From positions 188,947,800 to 189,011,799 of the forward strand of contig NC_080572.1 in assembly GCF_030247185.1 (NCBI RefSeq): 64,000 nt of DNA, in the 5' to 3' direction. Within the stretch, counting starts at the first letter, position 1. Each line of letters opens with the position of its first letter. Below, one piece after another: positions 11,166 through 22,700 of this stretch. The position numbers and the translations under genes were made by a program. The notes below the pieces were generated by a model. That model saw only the letters and a list, made by a program, of their open reading frames with translations, was not told the origin of the DNA and searched no databases. This DNA is from Malaya genurostris. Its lineage: Eukaryota; Arthropoda; Insecta; Diptera; Culicidae.

Positions 11166-11440
11166 AATGTGTTCCACATTAAACAAGAATACTGAGAGCA
11201 ACTGTCGCGACTTGAACCGAGAATCATTGGATCGCAAGTACCTCTGTTAATCGACCGAGCCACAGAAGCATACATCTGCTTGGTTGGTAAAAGGTACATT
11301 TAAATTCATACAGTCGTACCTGCTAGCAGAACGCAAGTTACAGTCGAAACCAGTAAAACTAAAGCTCATCTAACATTAAGTCATTACAGATAAGATTTTC
11401 CGTCATTTTACAAATTAGGTCTTTCTGAATTACTTCGTGT
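11166..11440 (-). repeat. tRNA-like SINE module, minus strand
   Basis: Read on the minus strand, it contains an A-box-like TGGCTCGGTCG (11,252-11,262) and a B-box-like GGTTCAAGTCG (11,208-11,218). These are the two halves of an internal RNA polymerase III promoter at tRNA-like spacing. About 150 bp upstream of the A box is shared with the plus-strand copy at 14,640-14,900, including 'ACTGGTTTCGACTGTAACTT'. It is not a functional tRNA: no acceptor-stem pairing or anticodon loop is evident. It resembles mosquito tRNA-derived SINEs, but the family name was not verified. Confidence 0.65.
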
Positions 11441-11985
11441 GAGGGATTGAGTCACCTGTAAAATTCAATTTTTTTTTTGGTGTGCAGGTGTAAGTAAAGT
11501 TTGCGAAAAAATACCACAGAAACGGAACTCTAGTCCGAAACTTTTTCCCATCTGGAAAAATGGTTCTATCAATTGAACTACTCGAAAAATATGAATCCCA
11601 GAAAGCAACCTAATTGAATGAAATCTCCGTACATTTTCGAACTTTGCACGGTCGCTGTGTGGATCGATTTTAAGTTTCGTTCCAGCGCTATCATCCCGAA
11701 AGAAAAATAAAAAAAAAAAACACTTCACACAAATTTCACAAAATTCAGTCTATTTCACTTTCTGTCTTTCGGTTGGATAGTGATTTGTTAGATTTTCATT
11801 TCGTCTCTTTTGATGCTCTTTTGCCGAACTCGGCAAAAAAAAGATGTTTCAAAAAAAAAGGCTTAGTTTGATCGATAGAACGAGTGTTTTTAGGAGATTT
11901 GTTTTTTCAATAGGAATTTATCGATTGTCTGAAAGTTATTTTGACAGTGTCGAGTGACGTCTCTACTCAGTATTGTTTGGCAAAT
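11441..11985. other. Unassigned AT-rich DNA
   Basis: No gene is recognised. A minus-strand frame at 11,465-11,728 is short and begins in a poly-T/A tract. The right part may contain the left end of the degenerate DD41D copy that starts at 11,990, but no inverted terminus was found. Confidence 0.3.
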
Positions 11986-11989
11986 CATC

Positions 11990-12600
11990 ATGAATAGGTT
12001 AACTTCAGAACAACGCTTCCAAATAGTGAAAATTTATTTTCAAAATCAGTGGTCAATTAAAACTTCAGTTATGTGGCGCATTTGGTTCAATGGATACCTC
12101 AACAAACAAAATTGCCGTATTTGAAGCAAAGACAATCCAAACGCCGTTCAAGAATCACCAATGCATCCCGATAAATGTATTGTTTGGTGCGGTCTGTAGG
12201 CTGGTGAAAAAATCGGTCCTTATTTCTTTAAAAATGAGGAAGGACGACGCGTTACCGTGAATGGAAAACTATACAAAACCATGATCAATGAATTTTTGTT
12301 GCCCAATCTTCAAGATATGGATGTGGACGAAATGTGCCTTCAACAGGATGGTGCCACTTGTCATACTGCGGCTGAAACAATCGGCGACTTATTTAGAAAA
12401 CATTTCAACGACAACATTATTTCAAGAAATTTTCGTGTGACTTGACACCACTCGATTATTTTTTGTGGGGATGTGTGAAGTCATTGATTTATGTGGATAA
12501 ACCAGCAACGATTGATGCTTTGGAAACCAATATTCAGCATGCCATTGCTGAAATAGACCCTTAAATGCTTAAAAAGTGATCGAAAATTGGACCTACAGAA
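11990..12600 (+). pseudogene. Degenerate DD41D mariner (rosa/Visitor-like) transposase
   Basis: The frame opens MNRLTSEQRFQIVKIYF (helix-turn-helix start) and then jumps to WFNGYLNKQNCRI. The middle of the protein, including the first catalytic Asp, is deleted. In-frame stops follow at about 12,121 and 12,197. The second catalytic motif CLQQDGATCHTA is present, as is DLTPLDYFLWG, but a deletion and frameshift near 12,440 separate them. It is related to, but clearly diverged from, the copies at 18.9 and 36.4 kb. The DD41D assignment is taken from the intact spacing in the 18.9-kb copy. Confidence 0.8.
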
Positions 12601-12730
12601 TGATCTTTATAAAAAACTTTTTGTGGTGGTCATATGCCAAGAAATTATCCACCACATAAAAAAGTAATAAGGCTATTTCATAATTTGGTATGTGTTTTAT
12701 TTAAATTTCTAATCAGAAAACTTTTAAACC

Positions 12731-13253
12731 TACAAGGACCAGCCCCATGGGGTGGTTCGAGCCATTGATTTAGAACAAGGCAACCAAAATTTCTAATGAT
12801 CTACAATAAAACAGTTCAATCAATCGTCACACTTTTGAATCCGCAATTGCACGAGAGTCTTGCGATACGGATTTCGATATTGCTTCTCTTTACCAAGCCT
12901 TTGTTCAAGTTTTGTATGCAAGCAGACATAACATGGAATTTCATCCGAGCTTGCATGACACAAGATCAGAGCATACCAATTAAAGCTTCAAATCGTTTTA
13001 TGGCACTTTTTGTCTTGCTGTCTAGCAACAACCTACCTCTAGCATGCTACGCGTAGGGCTGAAACGTTAGCTATCATTTCGCTTCTATTTATAGATTCGC
13101 TTGCTTCTCTGCTTCGCTTTTGCATCAATTGACCAATCAGAGCTATGCTTTACCTTTGATATATCGCTTACTCCGTCAAAACCATCGTCAATGGCAGAAA
13201 AATCCGATATGCCGGAAATTTTCAGCAGACAAAGTTGGACACTGCTCGCTACT
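12731..13253 (+). repeat. Duplicated module D1, copy 2
   Basis: A shorter copy of 9,108-9,895 in the same orientation, with an internal deletion of about 250 bp after the 'TTCAAGTTTTGTATGCAAGCAG' region. Its frames are not conserved with copy 1. Confidence 0.75.
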
Positions 13254-13282
13254 TATAAAAATTCCTATCATTTATAATTGAA

Positions 13283-13456
13283 AATACGTGGCTGGATACA
13301 TTCAGATCGAAACTTAGAAATATTTCCAATCAAATGATGAAATAATATTAATAATTGTTACAAAAAAGACTGAGCTGTGTTTAAAACCTGACCTCATTTC
13401 TACGTGTATTTTTCTTTGAGTTTCTGATTTGCATCCCTGTATAGAAAATAAAGATG
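13283..13456 (+). repeat. Duplicated module D2, copy 2
   Basis: It matches 10,985-11,165 and is followed, after an insertion, by the same 'TGTGTTCCACAT' junction. D1 and D2 are in the same order and orientation in both copies, though with different spacing. Confidence 0.75.
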
Positions 13457-14603
13457 CACGGGCAAAATACCGATTCAAGAATTGAGCAAAACGAGTCATG
13501 ATTTGGGGAAAATAGTATATTTTCATGTTATGATAATACACCATGATTAAAAGTTCTCGTATCATGATCCTTTTGGACTGATTTCGTTGAAATTTAGCGT
13601 AACGCATTTGACGTTGTTGGGTATAACTTCAGGTGTGTTTCTGCTAAGATGGTAATCTTTGCTACATAAATTCAGGCGTTACGCATTAAAGATTTTAAAT
13701 ATGAATTAAATGGAATTGTCTGAAAGTGTGTGGCGAATTGTTTATACAATCTCATCTAATGTCTCAAATAATGTACATTTGAATAGCAAAACAGTTAAAT
13801 ATGTTTTTGAACAACCACGACACCTAAAATAAAGTGTTCACTTGCGTTCATTGCTCCATGTTTGATTTTTTGTTTCAGAACTTGGAAAACGTAAACGAAC
13901 TGCATGAAAATACACGTGTGAATCAAACCTCTTAAAAAGATACTCTATGTTGAATTCTTGCAAATACCGCGGATTGATTTTTCCTTTTTTGTTTTCAAAA
14001 CATCATTTGCAATATCGTCTTATTTGAAATATTTAGGTGAATCAATACCACTTGTGTTCTTATATCTATGAAACAAATTAATCAAACTGGTTGAACAAAA
14101 AAAATCTAATTTTCGTTAGATGGTGCTTCTAATTTACAGTCGAAATTATTTTTCGGTTTACGTTATCTCTCGGATTAATATTTTAACAACAACAGTCACA
14201 TCGAATATGTAAAAATACATTCAGATATATTCATACAAAATGTAAAACTTATAATGTCAATTCTCTGTTAGCCGGTGGGTAAACCAACACAATTAAAAAA
14301 CGAATATGCCTCAGGATCAAGTAAAAATTTTCAGAAGTTCATGCTTTTCAATGTCTGCTTTTTGTCTTATCATTAATCTATTAAACAATCCATCACATCA
14401 CTTGAGGCAGAGGGTTCAAAGTGATATCCGGATAGAAAATTGGAGTTACGAGTTTTAAAAGAAATACATTCCTCAAGTAACGCATTTTCGGACCATGATT
14501 AAGTTTCATGGGAGAAGATTTTTGCTCATGGTTTCATGAGAAGTTAGAATGATTGGTTTCATGATTTTCTAATCATGACCGCAGTAACGGATTTCTTTTC
14601 GTG
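13457..14603. mobile_element. CACG-ended insertion of 1,147 bp
   Basis: It is defined by comparison with copy 1 of the D2 module, where 'AAATG' runs straight into 'TGTTCCACAT' (about 11,165). Here the junction is split, with TG on both sides (13,455-13,456 and 14,604-14,605). Terminal similarity is weak: left CACGGGCAAAATACCG, right inverted CACGAAAAGAAATCCG. Interior 'CATGATT' phrases recur near both ends. There is no transposase. The superfamily is unknown. Confidence 0.6.
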
Positions 14604-14629
14604 TGTGTTCCACATCAAAAACACCCTGT

Positions 14630-14920
14630 ACAATTCCTAATACGATGTAATTCATGAAGACCTAATTCAACAAATGACGGGAAATTCTATTTGAAATGTC
14701 TTAATGTAAGATTAGCATGAATTTTACTGGTTTCGACTGTAACTTGCGTTCGACTAGTACCTGCGACTGTATGAATTTAAATGCACCTTCTATCAGCCAA
14801 GCAGATATGTGTTTCTGTGGCTCAGTCGGTTAACGGACGTCCTTTGTGTTCCAATGATATTAGGTTCCAGTCGCGGGTGTCGCTATCAGTATTCACTTTT
14901 TCTATTTCGATGTTAAATGT
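14630..14920 (+). repeat. tRNA-like SINE module, plus strand
   Basis: A-box-like TGGCTCAGTCGG (14,818-14,829) and B-box-like GGTTCCAGTCG (14,863-14,873) form an internal Pol III promoter. The head is shared with the minus-strand copy at 11,166-11,440. The body after the B box differs between the two copies. It is not a functional tRNA gene. Confidence 0.65.
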
Positions 14921-14936
14921 TTCGACATTGGATGTT

Positions 14937-15028
14937 CTTGCACGTAAATTTGTGTGAATTGCGACGCTCCATTTATGTGCATCTAATAAGATATAAAATC
15001 ACAGAGTTTTTTTGGAAGTGTGTATTTC
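14937..15028 (-). repeat. Resident dispersed repeat, inverted copy with empty hAT site
   Basis: It is the reverse complement of 8,313-8,401 joined directly to the sequence after 9,054. It lacks the 644-bp MITE, so it records the pre-insertion state. Confidence 0.7.
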
Positions 15029-15034
15029 GAAACA

Positions 15035-15440
15035 TCAAGTTGAAGTAATTTTCACATTTCGATTCGCGGCGGTATATCAAATCATCGCCATGTTAGTAGG
15101 GTCCCAACGTAATCGGTGTACTTTCAAGTGGATGGTGCTAAATAATTAGGTGCTTACCTTTTTCTAATTAATTATTAAGAACTGATTCAGAAGATGTACT
15201 CTTGCGATATTCTGAAGACGATCCATACTTGCAATTTGATTTCAGTACAGATCAAAGTTGAATTTGAAATTGTTTGAAACACCACATGTACAATAAATTC
15301 AATTGTAGAATCGAAGAAACAATATATTAAATCGTTGGAAATGAAAACAATCTTGTCATAATACAATAAAATGTATTGTAACCAATAGATCTAATTGTGA
15401 ATCAATTGTCTATGCTGTAAAATCAATAGTTTTTTTTACG
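15035..15440. other. Unassigned AT-rich DNA
   Basis: Nothing recognisable; no frame of useful length. Confidence 0.3.
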
Positions 15441-15610
15441 GGTAATAGCTTTCATCTCTTAACTCAAGTTATTGAAAATTGGGTCTGTTATCTCCGGAAA
15501 TCGGATCCAGATAAAATCCTGGAGCTTTTAATTGAACATATATTTATTTGAATATAAGCTTGTGAAAATCGGTTCAACCATATCTGAGAAAACAATGTTA
15601 ATAACACACA
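15440..15610 (+). repeat. Fragment of the dispersed repeat family
   Basis: One diverged internal subrepeat is visible ('CTCCGGAAATCGGATCCAGA' and, later, 'TTGTGAAAATCGGTTCAACC'). The leader and tail are absent. Confidence 0.55.
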
Positions 15611-15667
15611 CATGATTTTACGTTTAAATCTCGAAATTATAATTACAACTTTTAGTCAGTCGTTGTA

Positions 15668-16575
15668 ACACATGGATCAATAAGTCCCGAGACTAAAGCA
15701 GAAATAGCGCTCGTAGTAAACCAGTAACCACGTCTTTCTAGAGTACTAACCTTTGCTTGAAACGGGTCAACATTTTTAGTCGATCCGACCAGAAACAGCT
15801 GAGTTATCGAGGTTGGAGTAAAGTCGTTTTGTAGTTTGTTTAAAAAAGCGAAAAAACCGAGTTTCGTGTTTTGATAAAACATTGTTTTTTAATGGGTAAA
15901 AACACCGTGCAAGCGAAACAATGGATTGAAAAATGTTATCCGGACTCTTGTCCATCAAAAGCAACGATTTGTCGGTGGTTCGCCGAGTTTAAACGTGGTC
16001 GTACCGACACAAATGACGCGGAACGCTCGGGTAGACCTGTGAAAGCCGTTACACCGGAAAATGTAAGTGAAGTGACAAAAATTATAATGAAAGATCGTAA
16101 AGTGAAGCTCCGTGAGATTGCTGAGATGACACAGATATCATATGGAAGTGTATTTACTATCCTTCATGAAAAATTGAGCATGAAAAAGGTTTTTTTCCAA
16201 GTGGGTGCCGCGATTGCTTTCGATGAAACAAAAACAGCAACGAGTCGAGTCGATGAAAACAATGGCGAAATTGAACGAATTGGGCTTTGATCTGCTTCCC
16301 CACCCCCCATACTCGCCAGATTTAGTCCCCAGTGACTACTGGCTCTTAAAAAATGCACCAGGAAAAAAGATTTGGCTCAAATGAGGAGGTCATTGCTGAA
16401 ACTGAAGCATATTTTGAAGCGAAAGATAAATTTTTTTATAAACATGGTATTGAAAAATTGGAAAAACGTTGGAACCATTGTATCACCCTAAAAGGTGATT
16501 ATGTTGATGAATAAAAAAAATTACAAAAAAAATGTTGTTTCCATTGTTAGTCTCGGGACTTATTGATCCATGTGT
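15668..16575 (+). mobile_element. Internally deleted mariner (mellifera-type), 908 bp
   Basis: Perfect inverted termini of about 29 bp begin ACACATGGATCAATAAGTCC, with TA on both sides (15,666-15,667 and 16,576-16,577). The encoded frame starts like a mellifera-subfamily mariner transposase and resumes near its C-terminus, so roughly 380 bp of coding sequence is missing relative to the full-length relative at 60.8 kb. The two ends are identical over the whole visible terminus, which suggests a fairly young copy. Confidence 0.9.
15871..16515 (+). pseudogene. Mariner transposase remnant, central part deleted
   Basis: The open part (15,871-16,290) carries the N-terminal helix-turn-helix region (MGKNTVQAKQWIEKCYPDS, SGRPVKAVTPENV, DRKVKLREIAEM). 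After about 16,200 the sequence jumps to LNELGFDLLPHPPYSPD and VPSDY in another frame (16,270-16,345), which is the third catalytic Asp region. The first two catalytic Asp regions are missing, and a frameshift follows near 16,355. There is no good in-frame ATG upstream; the expected EFRVLIKH start region is out of frame with nearby ATGs. It is non-functional but could still be moved in trans. Confidence 0.85.
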
Positions 16576-17962
16576 TATTATCACTTATGCTGTGTTTTTT
16601 CGGACAAATTCGATGTTGCTACAATTTATTAATTTTAAATCCTTCAAAAAGTACTCTGTCGTCATTTCAATCGTGTCTAAAAGTTTCAAGTAATTAAAAA
16701 GCAGTACGAGTTTCCGAGTTCCGAACGTATGACCGGCAGCGCTAACAATGTTACGAGCGCTAAATGGTTTGTTTTACGCAATCACTCATCAGTTCGGTCG
16801 AAACCGAATCAATCGGTTTTATGGAGGGTACGGTTCAGAGAGGGGTGGTTTGGGTGGCAGCCATACATCGCACCAACATCGAGTAAACCGGTAAACAGTT
16901 TCGGATGGGTCACCGTACGCGACCAGAGTGTTGCTGTAAATTAGAGAGTGCCTGGAATTGCACCTAGCGGTGTTCAATAAAATTAGGCATGCTCATTTGC
17001 CCCCTGACACGCAGTCGGGGATTTGCACAGTATCGATTTTCGGATTACGGATTCATAAGATCAGTTCGGTTGAGCATGCAGTGAACCGATGCAAAATAAA
17101 AAAAAAATAAACACGTGAAACTGATTGAGTTACCCAACTATGCAAACAGTTGAAATTGCGTCGACCGTCCGGTCGGGTTGCTGAAAATTAAGGCACCAAC
17201 GCTGGCAATAATAGCTAACAGGGGTAACATCGTTTTGTTTATGTAGCAGAACCAGGATTTGATGCAATAGTTTAACTGCACAAGGTGTAAGGCATCTGCT
17301 AAATGAACAATTCCCATGAATAATATAGAATGTGTTGTTCATAAAACATGAACTAAAATTTGCAACTCTGTTGATTTCCGTAACCGAACTTTTTAATTTA
17401 CCCACAAAATGGTGTGAATAAATTTTAACACTCCGCTGTAAAACGCCGCTATCGAGGCTATCGCACTTCCCACAGCAGGTGAAATATTGTCAAGTCATAA
17501 ACTATGTAAAGTACTAAAATGACGATTAGCCCGCTGCCGATAGGTTCGGACTCTGCGGCACACGCGCCAGGCTGCCTCCTCATCCGGGATCCGGGGGCTA
17601 ACCGTGGTGAATTGAATTAAAACATGACTGGATGCCCTGGATGGATACACACCATGCTTGAATAAATCGTTCAATGTGCTGTGATGATATACTGGAAACC
17701 AGCAGATTTTAATTAAGTTTAATTAGATTTTTCCGGCACTCGTAAATTGAATCCTTACACGGTTGACCGTTTGGTTTACGATTATTACTCTATATTCAGC
17801 ACGTATGAAAAATGGTTGCTTGTTGTTGACGGCGACCAGATTCGAAGAAAAGTGTTGTCGGGAGTTTACTAAACTTTTTGAGAAAATGTTTTTCATTTAA
17901 ATACATATGGCTGAACTTATGAAATTTTTTTATTTCAATGTACTACGCTCAATCGGAATATT
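16576..17962. other. Unassigned region, partly less AT-rich
   Basis: Frames at 16,729-16,944 (+) and 17,130-17,405 (-) have no recognisable domains. The part at 17,520-17,620 is GC-richer ('CATCCGGGATCCGGGGGC'), which could mark conserved or regulatory host sequence. No repeats shared with the rest of the window were seen. Confidence 0.3.
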
Positions 17963-18259
17963 AAAAAACCCTTCTTAATCCACCTAGTGGTGTGATAATG
18001 CCTTTCTCTTCTTTCATAACAGTCTCATGAAAATGTATTTCATAATTTTATTAAATAATTTCGGATACTAATTTCGAAACTAATTGATTCAGATTGATTC
18101 GAGTAGTTCACAAAAGCATGCTTCAGTGTTTATGTCACACAGTCAGCATCATTTTCCCAAACTAGTGCTTGACATTTGCGTTGCCTATTTGTATGAGAAC
18201 AGTGATGCTAATCTAAAAACAAAAGCTTTCTTAGTCCACTTAGTGGAATTTTCATATAT

Positions 18260-18578
18260 CTTGAAAAATCACCATAGGGGGAGTACATGAAATCTTCGAA
18301 ATGGAAAAAAAATTTTGATGCCAAAAGGCTTAGAATTGCATGAAACGTCGAGATTTAGTGTCATCTCGAAAAAAAAGTTTTTTGAAAAAGTCGACTTTTT
18401 GGGACTTCGAAAAAATATGAAAATTTTTCTAAGTCCCAGAAAGTTGATTTTTTCAAAAAAATTTTTTTTTTGAGATGACACTAAATTTCGATATTTCATG
18501 CAGTTTTAAGAGTTTCGGCATCAAAAAAAATTTCGATTTTGGAAATTTCATGTACTCCCCCCTATGGTGCTTTTTGAG
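18260..18578. repeat. Fold-back hairpin module of unit 1
   Basis: Arms of about 150 bp face each other across an 'AAATATGAAAA'-type loop, from 'CTTGAAAAATCACCATAGG' to its complement 'CCTATGGTGCTTTTT'. A transcript could fold into a long, nearly continuous stem. Equivalent hairpins sit at the start of every unit. Confidence 0.9.
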
Positions 18579-18740
18579 GATCGAAAATTGTCAAACCTTT
18601 ACCACCGGGCAGCACCCCTTAAGCATGTCCAATTTAGGTCAAATTTTGCATGAAGGCTGTTTTCGAAGTGCTTAAACTTTTGAGCACTATAACTTAGCGA
18701 AAATAGAGGTGATCCCAAAATTTTGGCACTCTTATATATA

Positions 18741-19671
18741 AAAGGTGATTTTTTTGAGGTTAGGATTTTCATGCATTAGTATTTGCTCAGATTTTTTGAG
18801 GTTATGATTTTCATGCATTATTATTTGCTCAGTATGCTCTGACATTTCATCATGAATAGACTTACTAACGAGCAACGCTTGCAAATCATTGAATTTTATT
18901 ACCAAAATCAGTGTTCGGTTCGAAATGTGTTTCGCGCTTTACGCCCGATTTATGGTCTACATAATTCTGGTTGAATGGCTACGTAAATAAGCAAAATTGC
19001 CGCATTTGGAGTGAAGAGCAACCAGAAGCCGTTCAAGAACTGCCCATGCATCCCGAAAAATGCACTGTTTGGTGTGGTTTGTACGCTGGTGGAATCATTG
19101 GACCGTATTTTTTCAAAGATGCTGTTGGACGCAACGTTACAGTGAATGGCGATCGCTATCGTTCGATGCTAACAAACTTTTTGTTGCCAAAAATGGAAGA
19201 ACTGAACTTGGTTGACATGTGGTTTCAACAAGATGGCGCTACATGCCATACAGCTCGCGATTCTATGGCCATTTTGAGGGAAAACTTCGGAGAACAATTC
19301 ATCTCAAGAAATGGACCGGTAAGTTGGCCACCAAGATCATGCGATTTGACGCCTTTAGACTATTTTTTGTGGGGCTACGTCAAGTCTAAAGTCTACAGAA
19401 ATAAGCCAGTAACTATTCCAGCTTTGGAAGACAACATTTCCGAAGAAATTCGGGCTATTCCGGCCGAAATGCTCGAAAAAGTTGCCCAAAATTGGACTTT
19501 CCGAATGGACCACCTAAGACGCAGCCGCGGTCAACATTTAAATGAAATTATTTTCAAAAAGTAAATGTCATGTACCAATCTAACGTTTAAAATAAAGAAC
19601 CGATGAGATTTTGCAAATTTTATGCGTTTTATTGTTTAAAAAAGTTCTCAAGCTCTTAAAAAAGCACCCTT
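18741..19671 (+). mobile_element. DD41D mariner (rosa/Visitor-like) element inserted in unit 1
   Basis: The termini are AAAGGTGATTTTTTTGAG on the left and AAGGGTGCTTTTTTAAGAG inverted on the right, with TA on each side inside the spacer of the array unit. It carries a transposase remnant. Left of the coding start a ~45-bp phrase with 'ATTTTCATGCATTA' is tandemly duplicated (about 18,755-18,835). The site corresponds to the run of TA after 'GGCACCCTTA' in uninterrupted units. Confidence 0.88.
18852..19564 (+). pseudogene. DD41D transposase remnant, first catalytic Asp missing
   Basis: The N-terminal piece (from ATG 18,852, MNRLTNEQRLQIIEFYY) is joined out of frame to WLNGYVNKQNCRIW at about 18,970. 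This deletes the DNA-binding/linker region and the first catalytic Asp; the copy at 36.4 kb retains that Asp in FSDEAHFW. From 18,971 the frame is open to the stop at 19,562. The second Asp is in QQDGATCHTA and the third in TPLDYFLWG, with 41 residues between them, which defines the DD41D spacing reported for the rosa and Visitor groups. The C-terminal 197 residues look undamaged. Confidence 0.88.
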
Positions 19672-19706
19672 TATATATATATATAAGAGTGGTAAAAATC
19701 AACGTG

Positions 19707-22700
19707 TTTTGTCGGTTACGTCACTTATACCATCATATATCTGGAACCAAAAATCACAACCATTTGATCTTCGAACTTGATCAATGGCCCGACAGTAGAT
19801 TTCAAACGAGCCCAAGTTTGTTAAAATCGATTCAGCCATCTCTGAGAAAATTGAGCGCGTTCAAATTCAACGCCTTTTGTCGGTTACGTCACTTATACAA
19901 TCATATCTCCGGAACCAAAAGTCACAGCAATTTGATCTTCGAACTTGATCAATGGCCCGACAGTAGCTTTCAAACGAGCCCAAGTTTGTTAAAATCGGTT
20001 CAGCCATCTCTGAGAAAATTGAGTGCGTTCAAATACAACGCTTTTTGTCGGTTACGTCACTTATACAATCATATCTCCGAAACCAAAAGTCACAGCCATT
20101 TGATCTTTGAACTTGATCAATGGCCCAACAGTAGCTTTCGAACGAGCCCAAGTTTGTTAAAATCGGTTCAGCCATCTGAGAAAATTGAGTGCGTTCAAAT
20201 ACAACGCTTTTTGTCGGTTACGTCACTTATACAATCATATCTCCGAAACCAAATGTCACAGCCATTTGATCTTCGAACTTGATCAATGGCCTGACAGTAG
20301 CTTTCAAACGAGCCCAAGTTTGTTAAAATCGGTTCAGCCATCTCTGAGAAAATTGAGCGCGTTCAAATTCAACGCCTTTTGTCGGTTACGTCACTTATAC
20401 AATCATATCTCCGAAACCAAAAGTCACAGCCATTTGATCTTCGAACTTGATCAATGGCCCGACAGTAGCTTTCAAACAAGCCCAAGTTTGTTAAAATCGG
20501 TTCAGCCATCTCTGAGAAAATTGAGCGCGTTCAAATTCAACGCCTTTTGTCGGTTACGTCACTTATACAATCATATCTCCGAAACCAAAAGTCACAGCCA
20601 TTTGATCTTTGAACTTGATCAATGGCCCGACAGTAGCTTTCAAACGAGCCCAAGTTTGTTAAAATCGGTTCAGCCATCTCTGAGAAAATTTAGCGCGTTC
20701 AAATTCAACGCCTTTTGTCGGTTACGTCACTTATACAATCATATCTCTGAAACCAAAAGTCACAGCCATTTGATCTTCGAACTTGATCAATGGCCCGACA
20801 GTAGCTTTCAAACGAGCCCAAGTTTGTTAAAATCGGTTCAGCCATCTCTGAGAAAATTGAGCGCGTTCAAATACAACGGTTTTTGTCGGTTACGTCACTT
20901 ATACAATCATATCTCCGGAACCAAAAGTCACAGCCATTTGATCTTTGAACTTGATCAATGGCCCGATAGTACCTTTCAAACGAGCCCAAGTTTGTTAAAA
21001 TCGATTCAGCCATCTCTGAGAAAAATGAGCGCGTTCAAATACAATGCTTTTTGTCGGTTACGTCACTTATACAATCATATCTCCGAAACCAAAAGTCACA
21101 GCCATTTGATCTTTGAACTTGATCAATGGCCCGACAGTACCTTTCAAACGAGCCCAAGTTTGTTAAAATGGATTCAGCCATCTCTGAGAAAATTGAGCGC
21201 GTTCAAATACAACGCTTTTTGTCGGTTACGTCACTTATACAATCATATCTCCGAAACCAAAAGTCACAGCCATTTGATCTTCGAACTTGATCAATGGCCC
21301 GACAGTAGCTTTCAAACGAGCCCAAGTTTGTTAAAATCGGTTCAGCCATCTCTGAGAAAATTGAGCGCGTTCAAATTCAACGCCTTTTGTCGGTTACGTC
21401 ACTTATACAATCATATCTCCGAAACCAAAAGTCACAGCCATTTGATCTTCGAACTTGATCAATGGCTTGACAGTAGCTTTCAAACGAGCCCAAGTTTGTT
21501 AAAATCGGTTCAGCCATCTCTGAGAAAATTGAGCGCGTTCAAATTCAACGCCTTTTGTCGGTTACGTCACTTATACAATCATATCTCCGAAACCAAAAGT
21601 CACAGCCATTTGATCTTCGAACTTGATCAATGGCTTGACAGTAGCTTTCAAACGAGCCCAAGTTTGTTAAAATCGGTTCAGCCATCTCTGAGAAAATTGA
21701 GCGCGTTCAAATACAACGCTTTTTGTCGGTTACGTCACTTATACAATCATATCTCCGAAACCAAAAGTCACAGCCATTTGATCTTCGAACTTGATCAATG
21801 GCCCGACAGTAGCCTTCAAACGAGCCCAAGTTTGTTAAAATCGATTCAGCCATCTCTGAGAAAATTGAGCGCGTTCAAATACAACGCTTTCTGTCGGTTA
21901 CGTCACTTATACAATCATATCTCCGGAACCAAATTCACAGCCATTTGATCTTCGAACTTGATCAATGGCCCGATAGTACCTTTCAAACGAGCCCAAGTTT
22001 GTTAAAATCGGTTCAGCCATCTCTGAGAAAATTGAGCGCGTTCAAATTCAACGCCTTTTGTCGGTTACGTCACTTATACAATCATATCTCTGAAACCAAA
22101 AGTCACAGCCATTTGATCTTCGAACTTGATCAATGGCCCGACAGTAGCTTTCAAACGAGCCCAAGTTTGTTAAAATCGGTTCAGCCATCTCTGAGAAAAT
22201 TGAGCGCGTTCAAATACAACGCTTTTTGTCGGTTACGTCACTTATACAATCATATCTCCGGAACCAAAAGTCACAGCCATTTGATCTTCAAACTTGATCA
22301 ATGGTCCGACAGTAGCTTTCAAAAGAGCCCAAGTTTGTTAAAATCGATTCAGCCATCTCTGAGAAAATTGAGCGCGTTCAAATACAACGCTTTTTGTCGG
22401 TTACGTCACTTATACAATCATATCTCCGGAACCAAATTCACAGCCATTTGATCTTCGAACTTGATCAATGGCCCGATAGTACCTTTCAAACGAGCCCAAG
22501 TTTGTTAAAATCGGTTCAGCCATATCTGAGAAAATTGAGCGCGTTCAAATTCAACGCCTTTTGTCGGTTACGTCACTTATACAATCATATCTCCGAAACC
22601 AATAGTCACAGCCATTTGATCTTCGAACTTGATCAATGGCCCGACAGTAGCTTTCAAACGAGCCCAAGTTTGTTAAAATCGGTTCAGCCATCTCTGAGAA

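Noticed and set aside
14811..14885. A functional tRNA gene
   Set aside because: A and B boxes are present, but no acceptor stem, anticodon arm or terminator could be folded; it is better explained as a SINE head.
20185..21948. A 587-codon open frame of 56-residue repeats, as a repeat protein gene
   Set aside because: The 168-bp period is a multiple of three, so one stop-free monomer frame stays open automatically. Changes between copies are mostly amino-acid changing, small deletions break the frame, there is no defined start or promoter, and the same DNA words occur in diverged non-coding repeats.
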